From Paenibacillus sp. FSL H8-0548 (lineage in GTDB: Bacteria; Bacillota; Bacilli; Paenibacillales; Paenibacillaceae), in contig NZ_CP152049.1 of the NCBI RefSeq assembly GCF_038630985.1, forward strand, positions 4,793,501 through 4,857,500: a stretch of 64,000 nucleotides of DNA, given 5' to 3'. Below, in pieces: positions 26,291-35,942 of this stretch; position 1 is the stretch's first letter; the number at the start of each line of letters is the position of its first letter. The position numbers were made by a program, and so were the translations under genes. The notes beneath the pieces are model-generated. The model saw nothing but the letters and a program-made list of their open reading frames with translations. It had not been told where the DNA came from and ran no database searches.

Positions 26291-27436
26291 TTATGAGAAT
26301 CTTCCGCCCTTAACGAACATGCTCCGCATAAGCTGCTCACTTGCTTGCTCCAGCAGCTCAGGTGCGCGTTCCATTGCCTCCTCTAAAGACATAGGCCCGT
26401 TAACAATACTATGAACGCTTTCGATCCCTACCTCGTATAGCTGCTCAATGCCTTTGCCAATTGATCCTGCAAAAGCTATAGTAGGCACGTTGAATTTTCG
26501 GGCTTCCTCCGCAATGCCCATAGGTGTTTTGCCAGAAGCCGTCTGATAATCAATCTGTCCTTCACCCGTAATGACGAGGTTAGCATCCGTTAGATGCTGG
26601 CGCAAAGAGGAATGCTCAATGACCACATCAATTCCTCGTTTGAGCTTGGCTTCAAAGAAGGCGAGGAATGCGCCGCCGAGGCCTCCTGCTGCACCAGCCC
26701 CTGGCTGATCATGCAGATGAATGCCGGTTTTAGCTTCAATTAAATTGGCCCAGCTTGTCATATTCTGATCCAATTGCTCGGCCATCTCCGGTGTCGCACC
26801 CTTCTGCGGTCCAAACACATGTGAAGCACCCTGAGGTCCAATCATCGGATTTTGCACATCTAAGGCAAGCAGAAACTCAGATTCGGCAATTCGCGAGTCC
26901 CAGCCGCTATCGTCAATTGCTGCAATACGACCCAAGAAACCGCCGCCCCATGGTACCGTTTCACCCGCCTCATCTAATAGCCGCATCCCAAGCGCTTGCA
27001 GCATTCCTGCACCGCCATCATTGGTAGCGCTCCCGCCAATGGCCAAAATAAACTTTCGATAGCCTGCATCAAGAGCATCGGATATTAATTGCCCAGTTCC
27101 ATAGGTCGTTGTGTGAAGCGGGTTCCTCTCATCAGCACTCAGCAAGCAAATGCCTGAAGTCCGGGCCATCTCTATAACGACAGTAGAATCCGGCTCAAGC
27201 ACGCCATATCCGGCTTCCAGCTTAGTGCCAAGCGGTCCCGTTGCAGCAGCGGAGATTATTTTACCGCCACTGCCAGCAATCAGGCAATCGATCGTCCCTT
27301 CCCCGCCATCGGCTACCGGAATAAGAATCGTTTCGGCATCGGGTAAAAACCGTTTTATGCCTCGATTAATGGCTTGCGCTGCATCTATTGCCTGAATACT
27401 GCCTTTGAACGAGTCAGGGGAAATTATAATTTTCAT
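26291..27436 (-). CDS. glxK: Glycerate kinase (GlxK/GarK family)
   Basis: 381 residues from ATG 27436 (MKIIISPDSFKGSIQAIDAA), the canonical N-terminus; the longer frame to 27520 overlaps the upstream gene. Motifs include PVADGGEGTIDCLI, AIGGSATNDGGAGMLQALG and GAGAAGGLGGAF. The reaction is ATP-dependent phosphorylation of D-glycerate to 2-phosphoglycerate in the GarK/GlxK branch. It lies 28 bp downstream of a tartronate-semialdehyde-reductase-like gene, so together they would convert tartronate semialdehyde through glycerate to central metabolism. Confidence 0.94.
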   Translation of the reverse strand: MKIIISPDSFKGSIQAIDAAQAINRGIKRFLPDAETILIPVADGGEGTIDCLIAGSGGKIISAAATGPLGTKLEAGYGVLEPDSTVVIEMARTSGICLLSADERNPLHTTTYGTGQLISDALDAGYRKFILAIGGSATNDGGAGMLQALGMRLLDEAGETVPWGGGFLGRIAAIDDSGWDSRIAESEFLLALDVQNPMIGPQGASHVFGPQKGATPEMAEQLDQNMTSWANLIEAKTGIHLHDQPGAGAAGGLGGAFLAFFEAKLKRGIDVVIEHSSLRQHLTDANLVITGEGQIDYQTASGKTPMGIAEEARKFNVPTIAFAGSIGKGIEQLYEVGIESVHSIVNGPMSLEEAMERAPELLEQASEQLMRSMFVKGGRFS

Positions 27437-27464
27437 GGCATTCCCTGCTTTCTCCGTGATTAGG

Positions 27465-28625
27465 CTACTCCGCGAGTACGATATCCCACTCATGAATTTC
27501 ATAATGGCGTGCGCCCTCAATAATATAAGGGTCTTCCTTCACCCAGCCTTCTACTTCCTCCAGCGACTGTCCCTTGTAGATAACTAGTCCCCCGGCTCCG
27601 TCCGTAAAACGTCCATTTGCCAGCAGCTTGCCTTCCTCTCGGCGGCTCGCTAGAAACTGCAAATGCTGCTCGCGGAAGGTCACGCTTTTGTCAGCATCCT
27701 TCATTGGCAGAAATACCGCAAAATGCTTGATAGGCTCGGGCTCGGCAAACTTCTGCTCATCACGCTGCAGCTGGTATTCCAGCATACCAGACATATCCTG
27801 CCCTGCAAACCCGTTTCGAATGGCGCTTCTTAGCAGGCTTCTTACACGAGTTCCCACGGCAAGCCCAACACCGCTTTGCTCTGCCATTTCCACTGCTAGA
27901 TCAAGATCCTTGCCGAGCAGCTTAATCGCAAAACCTGGCTTGTAATCATTTTTCACGATATGATTTCCGTAGTGACGCTCCAGCATTCGGCTTCCTGCGA
28001 AGCTTGATGTCAAAATACGTACAAGCTGCTCTTCATCCACATCCGATTTTCTGCCAAGCGCAAGCCCCTCGCTCACCGCTTGAGTATGGATACCGACCAT
28101 GAGCTGATTAATCAGCTTCACGACTGAGCCGCTTCCGCTTCCGCCTACATGATCAATTTGCTTGCCCAGCGCTTCAAATACAGGCAGCGCTTGCTTGAAA
28201 GTCTCACTTTTGCCGCCGACCATGATGCTAAGCGTTCCAGCAGCTGCTCCTGTTGTACCACCGCTAACCGGAGCATCAAGAAAGGCAAGTCCACGCTTTG
28301 CTGCAGCTTCGTATAATTTACGATTGAGCTCTGGATTCACCGTGCTGCAATCTACCAAAACTAGTCCCGAACGCCCATTTTCAATTAAGCCTTCTTCGCC
28401 TAAGTATACCTTCTCTACATCTGCCGGCATTGGCAGACAAGTAAGGATGATGTCCATCTTTGCCGCCAGCTCTGCAATTGCAGGTCCTCTACGCCCGCCT
28501 GCTTCTTCCAATTTCTCTTCCGCAGCTTGACTGCGGTTCACACCGTACACCTCGAAGCCCGCTTTTATTAAGTTCTTTGCCATAGGCAGACCCATATTGC
28601 CGAGCCCAATAAATCCAACCTTCAT
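27465..28625 (-). CDS. Beta-hydroxyacid dehydrogenase (tartronate-semialdehyde-reductase-like) fused to a YCII domain
   Basis: 386 residues, about 90 longer than normal family members. Residues 1-290 are a standard enzyme: Rossmann motif GFIGLGNMGLPMA, substrate motif DAPVSGGTTGA (118-128) and catalytic Lys170 in GSGSVVKLINQ. Residues about 299-386 match a YCII domain: KHFAVFLPMKD, FREQHLQFL with His321, GKLLANGRFTDGAGG and a DPYIIEGARHYEIHEW ending. Reduction of 2-hydroxy-3-oxopropanoate to glycerate is inferred from the neighbouring glycerate kinase; 3-hydroxyisobutyrate dehydrogenase is the alternative. The role of the YCII tail is unknown. Confidence 0.88.
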   Translation of the reverse strand: MKVGFIGLGNMGLPMAKNLIKAGFEVYGVNRSQAAEEKLEEAGGRRGPAIAELAAKMDIILTCLPMPADVEKVYLGEEGLIENGRSGLVLVDCSTVNPELNRKLYEAAAKRGLAFLDAPVSGGTTGAAAGTLSIMVGGKSETFKQALPVFEALGKQIDHVGGSGSGSVVKLINQLMVGIHTQAVSEGLALGRKSDVDEEQLVRILTSSFAGSRMLERHYGNHIVKNDYKPGFAIKLLGKDLDLAVEMAEQSGVGLAVGTRVRSLLRSAIRNGFAGQDMSGMLEYQLQRDEQKFAEPEPIKHFAVFLPMKDADKSVTFREQHLQFLASRREEGKLLANGRFTDGAGGLVIYKGQSLEEVEGWVKEDPYIIEGARHYEIHEWDIVLAE

Positions 28626-28823
28626 CCTAATCCTTCCCTTCCTCGCAGCTAAACAACACTATACATAATCCATGAATACTCTTATTGTAAAGCACGCTTG
28701 AGAGACCGTATACGGACAATTAATTACCGCGAGCACATCTCAAAGAAAAGTCTGTTTTAAGGGGGAAAGCCGTGACCAAACGTCACTTCCATCTCTGCTT
28801 TGAACAAAAAATGTCCGTTCATT

Positions 28824-29864
28824 CTATTTGATCGAAATCGGAATTACCTCTCTCCGCTTGGCACTTTCTATCGCTGCGAACACCATGGCCATACTCATCA
28901 AATTATCCGAGCAATCGGTTTCCGCTTTGCGTCCCTCTTTGAGTGCCGCCATCATCTCATCGAAGCAGGCGTCATGCCCTTCCTTCCCTGTCCAGATCGA
29001 AGTTGGAGCAATGCGTTCAAACTGCTGCATACGCGAGCCTGCACCAATTTCTCCTTGTACTGTGCTGCAGTAGGGATCATTTTCCCCATCCCATATTAAT
29101 GTGCCTTTTGAACCGACGACTCTCCAGCTGCCATGCCATGAGGTCGGTTCACCCTCCGCACACCATGAGCCATTGTACGAAAACACCGATCCGTCTGCCA
29201 GCTCGAAAATACAAATCGCCGACGCGTTTCCTTTATACCAGGAATAGGGTGGATTAAATTCATGACAATAAACAGAGACCGGATCAGCTTGAAGCAGATA
29301 TCTTGCTTGATCGAAAGTATGAATCGCCATATCCAGCAGCAGCGGATTGTCCATCATATCGCGGAATCCGCCAAAATGCGGCCCTAGAAAAAAGTCAGCA
29401 GTTGTCTGCCCTGGCTCTCCGATCCTCCCCTCGTCAATCATACCGCGAGCTTCCCTAATTTGCTTCGTAAACCGACGGTTCTGCATGACCGAGTAGCTTC
29501 TGCCCTGCTGCTTCACAAACTGCTCCATCTCGATCGCATCAGCCAAATTTGCAGCCATCGGCTTCTCGCCAAGTACATCGCAGCCCCATTCTACTGCTTT
29601 CATTACGATTTTTTTGTGAACCTCGGGAATCGTAACGTCAAACACCAAATCTGCTCCGGTTTCGCGGATCGCCTGTTCCAAATCGACGCTGCATAAACAG
29701 TCAATTCCAAACTCCTTCGCCATCGCCTCTGCGGCCGTTTGATTAATATCAACAAGCGCGACAATTTCAATATCGGGTCGAGACAATGCATACTTGACCC
29801 ATCGCTTGGCCATATTGCCGCAGCCGACCTGCACAAGCTTAAAGGTTTTCTCATTCAAAGACAT
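28824..29864 (-). CDS. Gfo/Idh/MocA-family oxidoreductase
   Basis: 346 residues. N-terminal NAD(P)-binding fold with VQVGCGNMAKRW and the family signature GEKPMAANLADAIEM; C-terminal alpha/beta domain from about residue 135. Members oxidise or reduce sugars and inositols; the substrate is unknown. It starts 6 bp after the ThuA-like gene, so the two are cotranscribed. Cyclically acting ThuA/Gfo pairs are common in sugar catabolic clusters. Confidence 0.9.
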   Translation of the reverse strand: MSLNEKTFKLVQVGCGNMAKRWVKYALSRPDIEIVALVDINQTAAEAMAKEFGIDCLCSVDLEQAIRETGADLVFDVTIPEVHKKIVMKAVEWGCDVLGEKPMAANLADAIEMEQFVKQQGRSYSVMQNRRFTKQIREARGMIDEGRIGEPGQTTADFFLGPHFGGFRDMMDNPLLLDMAIHTFDQARYLLQADPVSVYCHEFNPPYSWYKGNASAICIFELADGSVFSYNGSWCAEGEPTSWHGSWRVVGSKGTLIWDGENDPYCSTVQGEIGAGSRMQQFERIAPTSIWTGKEGHDACFDEMMAALKEGRKAETDCSDNLMSMAMVFAAIESAKRREVIPISIK

Positions 29865-29870
29865 GATGAC

Positions 29871-30608
29871 TTATACCTCCTGCTTCGGCTTCAATGTCTC
29901 TAACGGCTTACGATTGCCGAATTGCGGGGTCTCCCTAGTCGTCGGTGCCGCCCAGTGTACGGCATTGCGAATAACAGTGCGAATTTGTTCATTATAATAG
30001 GTCGGGTAAGTTTCATGCCCAGGTCTGAAATAAAAGATTTTCCCTTGTCCGCGCGTAAAGGTGCAGCCGCTTCGAAAGACCTCTCCGCCCTCGAACCAAC
30101 TAACGAATATGAGCTCATCCGGGGTCGGAATTTCAAAGCTTTCGCCATACATTTCTTCTTCCGCTAGCTCGATGTATTCCCCAATACCTTCTACGATAGG
30201 ATGTCCCGGAGAAACTACCCAAAGCCGTTCCTTCTCGTCAGCCTCGCGCCATTTCAGATTGCAGGTCGTGCCCATCAGCTTCTTGAATATTTTGGAGAAA
30301 TGTCCGGAGTGAAGAACGATGAGCCCCATTCCTTCTAATACTCGTTTATGAACACGCTCTACGATCTCATCCGCAACCTCACGATGCGCCTTGTGACCCC
30401 ACCATATGAGTACATCGGTTTCATTCAGACGCTGCTCGGTCAGTCCGTGCTCCTCTTCCTCTAAAGTGGCATAGCTAATTTCCAGCTCACTGCCAAGGCC
30501 TTCACCTATGGCACGGTGAATACCGTCTGGATAAATCGCACGCACCTTCTCATTGATTTGCTCATGACGAAATTCATTCCATATCAACACATGTTTTTTA
30601 TTATTCAT
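29871..30608 (-). CDS. ThuA-like (trehalose-utilisation) domain protein
   Basis: 245 residues from ATG 30608 (AGGAGGGTG site); the open frame extends to 30716 without support. It has the glutamine-amidotransferase-like fold of ThuA proteins: [36 protein letters not shown] and [18 protein letters not shown]. In other bacteria ThuA acts in disaccharide catabolism with Gfo/Idh enzymes. First gene of a minus-strand operon divergent from an AraC regulator. Confidence 0.88.
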   Translation of the reverse strand: MNNKKHVLIWNEFRHEQINEKVRAIYPDGIHRAIGEGLGSELEISYATLEEEEHGLTEQRLNETDVLIWWGHKAHREVADEIVERVHKRVLEGMGLIVLHSGHFSKIFKKLMGTTCNLKWREADEKERLWVVSPGHPIVEGIGEYIELAEEEMYGESFEIPTPDELIFVSWFEGGEVFRSGCTFTRGQGKIFYFRPGHETYPTYYNEQIRTVIRNAVHWAAPTTRETPQFGNRKPLETLKPKQEV

Positions 30609-30774
30609 TCTTGTCACCCTCCTATAATGGCAGTCCGTGTAATACTTCCGATTATAGGTACCTCTGCTTGTAAAAGATACGATCAAACCTGCCCTCTTCT
30701 TCTCCAAAACTGACATTCATGCTATACTTGCCCTCTTAAGGCTTACCCTATCCTATAAGTGAGGTGCTCCTCCA
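30609..30774. promoter_or_regulatory. Divergent promoter region, ThuA operon / AraC regulator
   Basis: 166 bp between divergent starts. A TATACT at 30723-30728 may be the -10 of the plus-strand regulator. No clear operator palindrome was found. Confidence 0.4.
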
Positions 30775-31692
30775 TTGACTATTCAAACTGAAGCATATGC
30801 TCAGCCTATCAAGGAAGAAGTCGTCGTCTATCCTCATCCCTTCCTTTATTTGAAGGTTTGGGAAATCGATGCGCCTCCAGCTGCGTCCGGCACAGAAATA
30901 TTTGGGCCTTGGCATTATCACAAGGAGGTTGAGTTTCTAGCGGTTACGGAAGGCTCTATCAGTATTCAAACCAAGGACAACTATTTTTCACTTGATCGCG
31001 GTGAGCTTGTTTTGCTTGGTTCCTCCGAGCTGCATCGCACACATAGAACGAACACAACACCACTCAAATTTGTCGTTTTTCAGGTTGATTTGTATCGGCA
31101 TTTTGACCAAAGCGATCTGCCCTATTTGCATGGCTTCTCTGAGAGGACCAGGCCGCTCAGCGATTTGAACTATTTATTCCAGCAGCAGCCGCAGGTGAGG
31201 CAGGAGGCTTATTCGCTCATTCTAGACATTTATAACGAAACCTTACGGCAAGAGCGCGGCTATGAGCTGCTGATCGGTGCTGCCATTAAGCGGTTGCTTT
31301 GGCTGCTTATCCGCTATGATACGCGGCAGATTTTGCAGCACAACGATAGCTTTGAGATGATTCGGTTAAAGCCTGTATTCGATTATGTCGAGCAGCATCT
31401 GCAGGACAAAATAGTCGTAGAGGATGTATGCAAGCTCCTAAATTTCAGTTACCATTATTTTATTCGTTATTTTCAGCAAACCATGGGCTGCTCGTTTATT
31501 ACGTTCGTCAATCACAAGCGCATTAAGAAAGCAGAGCGGCTTCTGCTCACACAGAGCCTGAGCATTACGGATGTTGCCCTCGAGGCTGGCATACCCAGCA
31601 CCGCTCAATTTTATAAGCTGTTTAAACGTTATAACCAATGCTCACCCAAAGAATTCATCGTACGGATGCGTGAAATGACCGACTTAGCCTAG
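30775..31692 (+). CDS. AraC-family transcriptional regulator
   Basis: 305 residues; TTG start at 30775, 8 bp after GAGGTG. The N-terminal cupin domain (PWHYHKEVEFLAVTEGSISI, LDRGELVLLGSSELHRTHR) is followed by a C-terminal AraC DNA-binding domain (VEDVCKLLNFSYHYFIRYFQ; ITDVALEAGIPSTAQFYKLF). It is divergent from the ThuA-Gfo operon and upstream of a solute-binding protein gene, so it may control both. Confidence 0.9.
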   Translation: MTIQTEAYAQPIKEEVVVYPHPFLYLKVWEIDAPPAASGTEIFGPWHYHKEVEFLAVTEGSISIQTKDNYFSLDRGELVLLGSSELHRTHRTNTTPLKFVVFQVDLYRHFDQSDLPYLHGFSERTRPLSDLNYLFQQQPQVRQEAYSLILDIYNETLRQERGYELLIGAAIKRLLWLLIRYDTRQILQHNDSFEMIRLKPVFDYVEQHLQDKIVVEDVCKLLNFSYHYFIRYFQQTMGCSFITFVNHKRIKKAERLLLTQSLSITDVALEAGIPSTAQFYKLFKRYNQCSPKEFIVRMREMTDLA

Positions 31693-31891
31693 CAGACTTT
31701 TCTTACACCATGCAGCGGCCAGAGGCTAGTTTCCCTAGTGTTTGCTGCATTTTCGAACGGACATTTATTCTTTGGCGGGCTCTGCAAGTAATGTCTCTAT
31801 CCTGCCCCTTGCATGGGCTTTATGATGTGAATCAAGCAGCAGCATATTTGCAGCGCTGCGTATCACACCATCACAGGGAGGTTCAAGAAAG

Positions 31892-33448
31892 ATGAATGTA
31901 GCGAAACGATTACCATTTGTCATTACCATTTTGACAGCGATTACACTAATCGCAGCATGTGCATCAAACGGGGGCAGAACAACGAATACCGGCAGCAACG
32001 TGAAGAACAACGCAGCGGGTACCGACAATCCGGCAAGCGTAGAAGAGCCGCTTTCCATTCAAATGTTCGCGGGTCTGTATAATGAAGTTCCCGATATGAG
32101 TGATGCATTCTGGACCGAATGGCAAAAGCTAACGAATGCTAAGCTGAATGTTGAGTGGGTTCCTTCAGGCGATCTCGATACGAAGCTGGATCTCTTGCTT
32201 GCTTCAGGACAGCTGCCAGAGGTGATCTCAGCTCCCAATTTCAAACGGGCGACATTAATCAGTGCCATGAAGAACGGCGCATTCTGGGACCTAGCGCCTT
32301 TCCTCGGCGATTTCAGCAAATATCCGAACTTGAAAAACAATGTCGTAAAGGATGCCTACAAATATAGAACGGTGGATGGCAAAATTTATTCCCTTCCCGG
32401 CTCCCGAGCTGAGATCGATCCAGGTATTAAAATTCGTCAGGATTGGCTGGAAAAGCTGAACATACCAATTCCGACTACACTTGATGAATATGCAGATGCA
32501 CTAGTCAAGCTCGCCAAAGGCGATCCGGACGGAAACAACCGTGAAGATACACTTGGCTTAATTGGCGGCGGCGTTATCATCAGCGATGGCGACGCTTCGT
32601 TTGCCTCAGGCTTTGGCGCCATGGAGCCTACTTACAATGACGAGGGCGGGCTCATCTACACGAATCTTAACCCGCAATACACCGAAACGATTGCTTATTT
32701 CAAAAAGCTGTACGAGTCAGGCGCATTGTCTAAAGAGTTTTCTGTAACGAAGCGTACGCAAGCTCAGGATTTGTTCACCACAGGCCGCGCTGCCTCTTAC
32801 ACACGCAGCATCTGGTGGGACAAAGAGTGGGAAGACCTCATGAAGAAGAACGGTCAGCCCGATGCCAAAATCTTGAATTTAACGTTGAAGGGTCCAAAGG
32901 ATTATGCGGTCAACCTAACGATCGGAGGCTTCGGAAGCTTCCTTATTTCCAAAGAGGTGCCTGAAGAAAAAGTATGGAAGCTGCTTGATTATTTTGAGAA
33001 AAGCGCCTCCACTGAATTAACCGATCTCGCTTACTATGGCATCGAAAACGTGCATCATACCGTAGTAGACGGTCAAAAGGTACTTAATGAGCAAGGCGTT
33101 AAAGAAGTGAATACGACTAGTAAAAATGTCGGTGTGCTTGCTGCTATGAAGTGGGGTAAAGTAATAAGCGCATCAGGCGACAAAGCCTATAATGATGCCA
33201 AAATTGCCGAGGTGGCTACCTATGATGAAGTCGGCAGTGTAGATCCGTTTAACTATCTCATCTCCGATACATGGAATGATTTGTGGGCGAAATATGAAAA
33301 CGAATGGAAATCGATGGTAACACAAGCCATTGTAGGACAAATTACGATGGAGGATTACGGAAAGTTTATCGATAAAGTGAATAATCTGCCTGATGCGAAA
33401 AAAGCTTATCAAGAATTCGCTGCGCAGTACAAAGCATTGAATCCGTAA
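31892..33448 (+). CDS. Sugar ABC transporter solute-binding lipoprotein
   Basis: 518 residues. Signal peptide and lipobox TLIAAC at about residue 24, a Ser/Asn/Gly-rich tether, then a family-1 extracellular solute-binding fold (GLYNEVPDMSDAFWTEW, LDLLLASGQLPEVISAP, VPEEKVWKLLDYFEKSAS). The GGGAGG site lies 10 bp before ATG. It probably serves the LplB/LplC-type permeases at 38000-39846, which lack a binding protein next to them. No ATPase is nearby; such systems usually share an MsmX-type ATPase encoded elsewhere. Confidence 0.9.
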   Translation: MNVAKRLPFVITILTAITLIAACASNGGRTTNTGSNVKNNAAGTDNPASVEEPLSIQMFAGLYNEVPDMSDAFWTEWQKLTNAKLNVEWVPSGDLDTKLDLLLASGQLPEVISAPNFKRATLISAMKNGAFWDLAPFLGDFSKYPNLKNNVVKDAYKYRTVDGKIYSLPGSRAEIDPGIKIRQDWLEKLNIPIPTTLDEYADALVKLAKGDPDGNNREDTLGLIGGGVIISDGDASFASGFGAMEPTYNDEGGLIYTNLNPQYTETIAYFKKLYESGALSKEFSVTKRTQAQDLFTTGRAASYTRSIWWDKEWEDLMKKNGQPDAKILNLTLKGPKDYAVNLTIGGFGSFLISKEVPEEKVWKLLDYFEKSASTELTDLAYYGIENVHHTVVDGQKVLNEQGVKEVNTTSKNVGVLAAMKWGKVISASGDKAYNDAKIAEVATYDEVGSVDPFNYLISDTWNDLWAKYENEWKSMVTQAIVGQITMEDYGKFIDKVNNLPDAKKAYQEFAAQYKALNP

Positions 33449-33546
33449 ACTACATTCTGTATGAAGACCGTGAAGGTAATCGGAGCTTATTCCGATTGCC
33501 TTCCTTGTTTATCTCGAATCATTCTAACGATTTGCAGGGGGTTACC

Positions 33547-35883
33547 ATGAAACCGTGGCTAAAGAAAATTCAACATATATTCCGTTTTGCTTTGCCTCGG
33601 ACGAATTATTTTAGACGTCTGGTATGGCTTGGCTGTATTTCTGTATCTTTGCCGCTGATCGTACTTGGATATGCTTACTATCACATCTCTGTGGATAAGC
33701 TGAAGCAGCAGTTCCACGAGGACAGTCGGAGCTCTCTCGTTCAGCTTAAGGATCGGATGGAAAATGTGATGACGCGTATCGAGTACCAATCGATGCAGCT
33801 CGTAAACAATCCTAGCCTGCGCTATGCGCTCGGAAGAACTGGCTACTCTGAGCAATATGTGAAGCAGCTGGAATTGCTTGATTACATGACGCTGCAGAAA
33901 AATGCCAGCGATCTTGTGCAAGACATTGTATTTTATAGCAGCTTATCGGATACTGTCCTATCCAACTTTTATGGAAAGTCAACGTTTGAAAACTCACCTC
34001 AAACCGCCAATATTGCTGCGGCTATGAAGATGAAGAAAAGCGCAGGCTGGGTTTATCTGCCTACCTTTAAGCAGGATGGATATATCTCTTATGTCCGCCA
34101 GCTTCCTGTCATGAGCGCTGATGCTTTGCAGGGCATCGTCTTGTTCCAAGTAAAGGCCAGTGATATCGCGAGCAGCGTGTTCCAAGCACGTGCGGATAAG
34201 CCTGTAGAATCATTCATTGTATTAGATTCGGATCACACGATTCTCATGCATTCATCAGACCCATCTTTACTCGGACAGTCAGCGGATACGCTGCCCTTAT
34301 ATGAAAATATTGTGCAGCGTGCCGACAACGAGCGGCAGTTCATAACGAAAGACGAGTCAGGCAATCGGATTTTAACAGCTATTAATCAAACAGCGCTAGG
34401 CAGAACCTATATATCGCTCCTGCCAGAAGAAGCGATGACCGCGCAATTAAACTGGCTTCGCATGCTCGTTGCAGGCTCTGTTCTCATTATTCTTCTGTTT
34501 GGCATCGTGCTTACGGTCGCATCCTCTAAATTTGCTTATAGTCCAATCGATCAATTAATTCGATATGGCGGACAGCTGCGGCATAATAAATCGGGACGTA
34601 TCCCGGGTTCAGCGAACGAGCTTGATTTTATACGCTCAAGCTTAACCTATTTGAACGAGCAGGCGGTATCGCTCCAAACCTACGTTGAGAAAATAAAGCC
34701 CGGTCTGCGCGATCAATTTATAATGAAACTGCTTCATTCTTCTACCGTAATCAAGAACGAAGCTATTGCTAGTGATTGCCTTGCCTATCAGCTTCCGATG
34801 AATGGATCTTTTGCTGTACTCCTTGTCAGGCCGGAAAATTTATTCAAGGAAACACGTTTTTTCCCGAACGAAGGACCGATTATTGCATTTGCAGTAAAAA
34901 ACGTCATGCAGGAGCTGCTGCGGCATGAGCTTATTTCGGAAGGATTTGTGCTCGGAGAAGACGGGAAGGAAGCCATCGCGGTTATTCATTTTAAAGATGA
35001 AGTGAATGATTCAGAAGCTTCTGATGCTCTGCTTGCTTATGCGGTTAATGTAAGCGAAGCGCTCAGCACGCATTTATCCTTTACCGTTTCGATCGGTATT
35101 GGAGGCAGACGCTCTGGCATTGCAGGACTTGCTGCATCCTTTAAAGAAGCCTCACTTGCTTTGCAGCAACGGCTATTTAATGATAATCGCCGTATTTTTC
35201 ACTATGACGAGACATCGAAGACGACAGAGAAGCTTAGCGTATTTAATTACCCGAAGGATGTTGAATTATCGATTACGGAATACCTGCTCCAAGGCGAGCA
35301 TGAGCTGGCTACACAGTCGCTTCACCAGTTTTACGAACGCATACGAGTTACCGAATCTTACAATACCGCCATGCATTGTTATCATATTCTCTTGTCCTCC
35401 ATCATTCAATCGCTTGAGGAAATGGGTTATGGCGTGCTCGATAATCTTGGCGATAATTTATTTGAGCAGCTCAAGGCAAGACAAACCTATCATGAGGTGC
35501 AGGAATGGTTCGTTGAGACTCTCTTCCCTATGCATAAGCAAATGACCGTTCAAAACCGTACAAACTCAACTCGTAAAGCGGTACAATTGGTCTGCCAGCA
35601 CATTGAAGCTAATCAGGGTATGCCTTCGTTGATCGAATGCGCTGTGCTCGTCCAAATGAGTCCCTCCTATTTAAGCCGCATGTTCAAGCAAGAGGCCGGT
35701 ATGACGTTTATCGAATATTTGATGAAATACAAGGTTGATCGCGCGAAGAAATTATTAGCAGAGACCGATTGCAGCATTACCGAAATAGCTGAAATCATTG
35801 GCTATTCAGAGCGGAATTTGAATCGAGCGTTTCAAAGGCATGTCATGATGTCGCCTAACCAGTACCGGCTGTCGCTGCGCTAA
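33547..35883 (+). CDS. Membrane-bound AraC-type regulator (YtdP-like)
   Basis: 778 residues from ATG 33547 (CAGGGGGTTACC site). The first helix (LVWLGCISVSLPLIVLGYAYY) and a second near residue 305 (MLVAGSVLIILLFGIVLTVA) flank an extracellular Cache-like sensor region. A cytoplasmic linker follows, and a C-terminal AraC domain (last ~100 residues; VQMSPSYLSRMFKQEAGMTF and ITEIAEIIGYSERNLNRAF). This one-protein sensor-regulator class sits beside sugar binding-protein genes. It probably regulates the adjacent binding protein and the permease/hydrolase operon converging on it. Confidence 0.88.
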   Translation: MKPWLKKIQHIFRFALPRTNYFRRLVWLGCISVSLPLIVLGYAYYHISVDKLKQQFHEDSRSSLVQLKDRMENVMTRIEYQSMQLVNNPSLRYALGRTGYSEQYVKQLELLDYMTLQKNASDLVQDIVFYSSLSDTVLSNFYGKSTFENSPQTANIAAAMKMKKSAGWVYLPTFKQDGYISYVRQLPVMSADALQGIVLFQVKASDIASSVFQARADKPVESFIVLDSDHTILMHSSDPSLLGQSADTLPLYENIVQRADNERQFITKDESGNRILTAINQTALGRTYISLLPEEAMTAQLNWLRMLVAGSVLIILLFGIVLTVASSKFAYSPIDQLIRYGGQLRHNKSGRIPGSANELDFIRSSLTYLNEQAVSLQTYVEKIKPGLRDQFIMKLLHSSTVIKNEAIASDCLAYQLPMNGSFAVLLVRPENLFKETRFFPNEGPIIAFAVKNVMQELLRHELISEGFVLGEDGKEAIAVIHFKDEVNDSEASDALLAYAVNVSEALSTHLSFTVSIGIGGRRSGIAGLAASFKEASLALQQRLFNDNRRIFHYDETSKTTEKLSVFNYPKDVELSITEYLLQGEHELATQSLHQFYERIRVTESYNTAMHCYHILLSSIIQSLEEMGYGVLDNLGDNLFEQLKARQTYHEVQEWFVETLFPMHKQMTVQNRTNSTRKAVQLVCQHIEANQGMPSLIECAVLVQMSPSYLSRMFKQEAGMTFIEYLMKYKVDRAKKLLAETDCSITEIAEIIGYSERNLNRAFQRHVMMSPNQYRLSLR

Positions 35884-35888
35884 ATAGA

Positions 35889-35924
35889 GAGGAACCCGCG
35901 TAAGCATCCGCGCGGGTTCCTCCC
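35889..35924. terminator. Strong hairpin between convergent genes
   Basis: GAGGAACCCGCG and CGCGGGTTCCTC form a perfect 12-bp stem with a loop of about 10 nt, 6 bp after the regulator stop. It lacks a T tract on either strand, so termination would be non-canonical. Confidence 0.6.
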
Positions 35925-35942
35925 ATGCAATTCTATTCCGCG

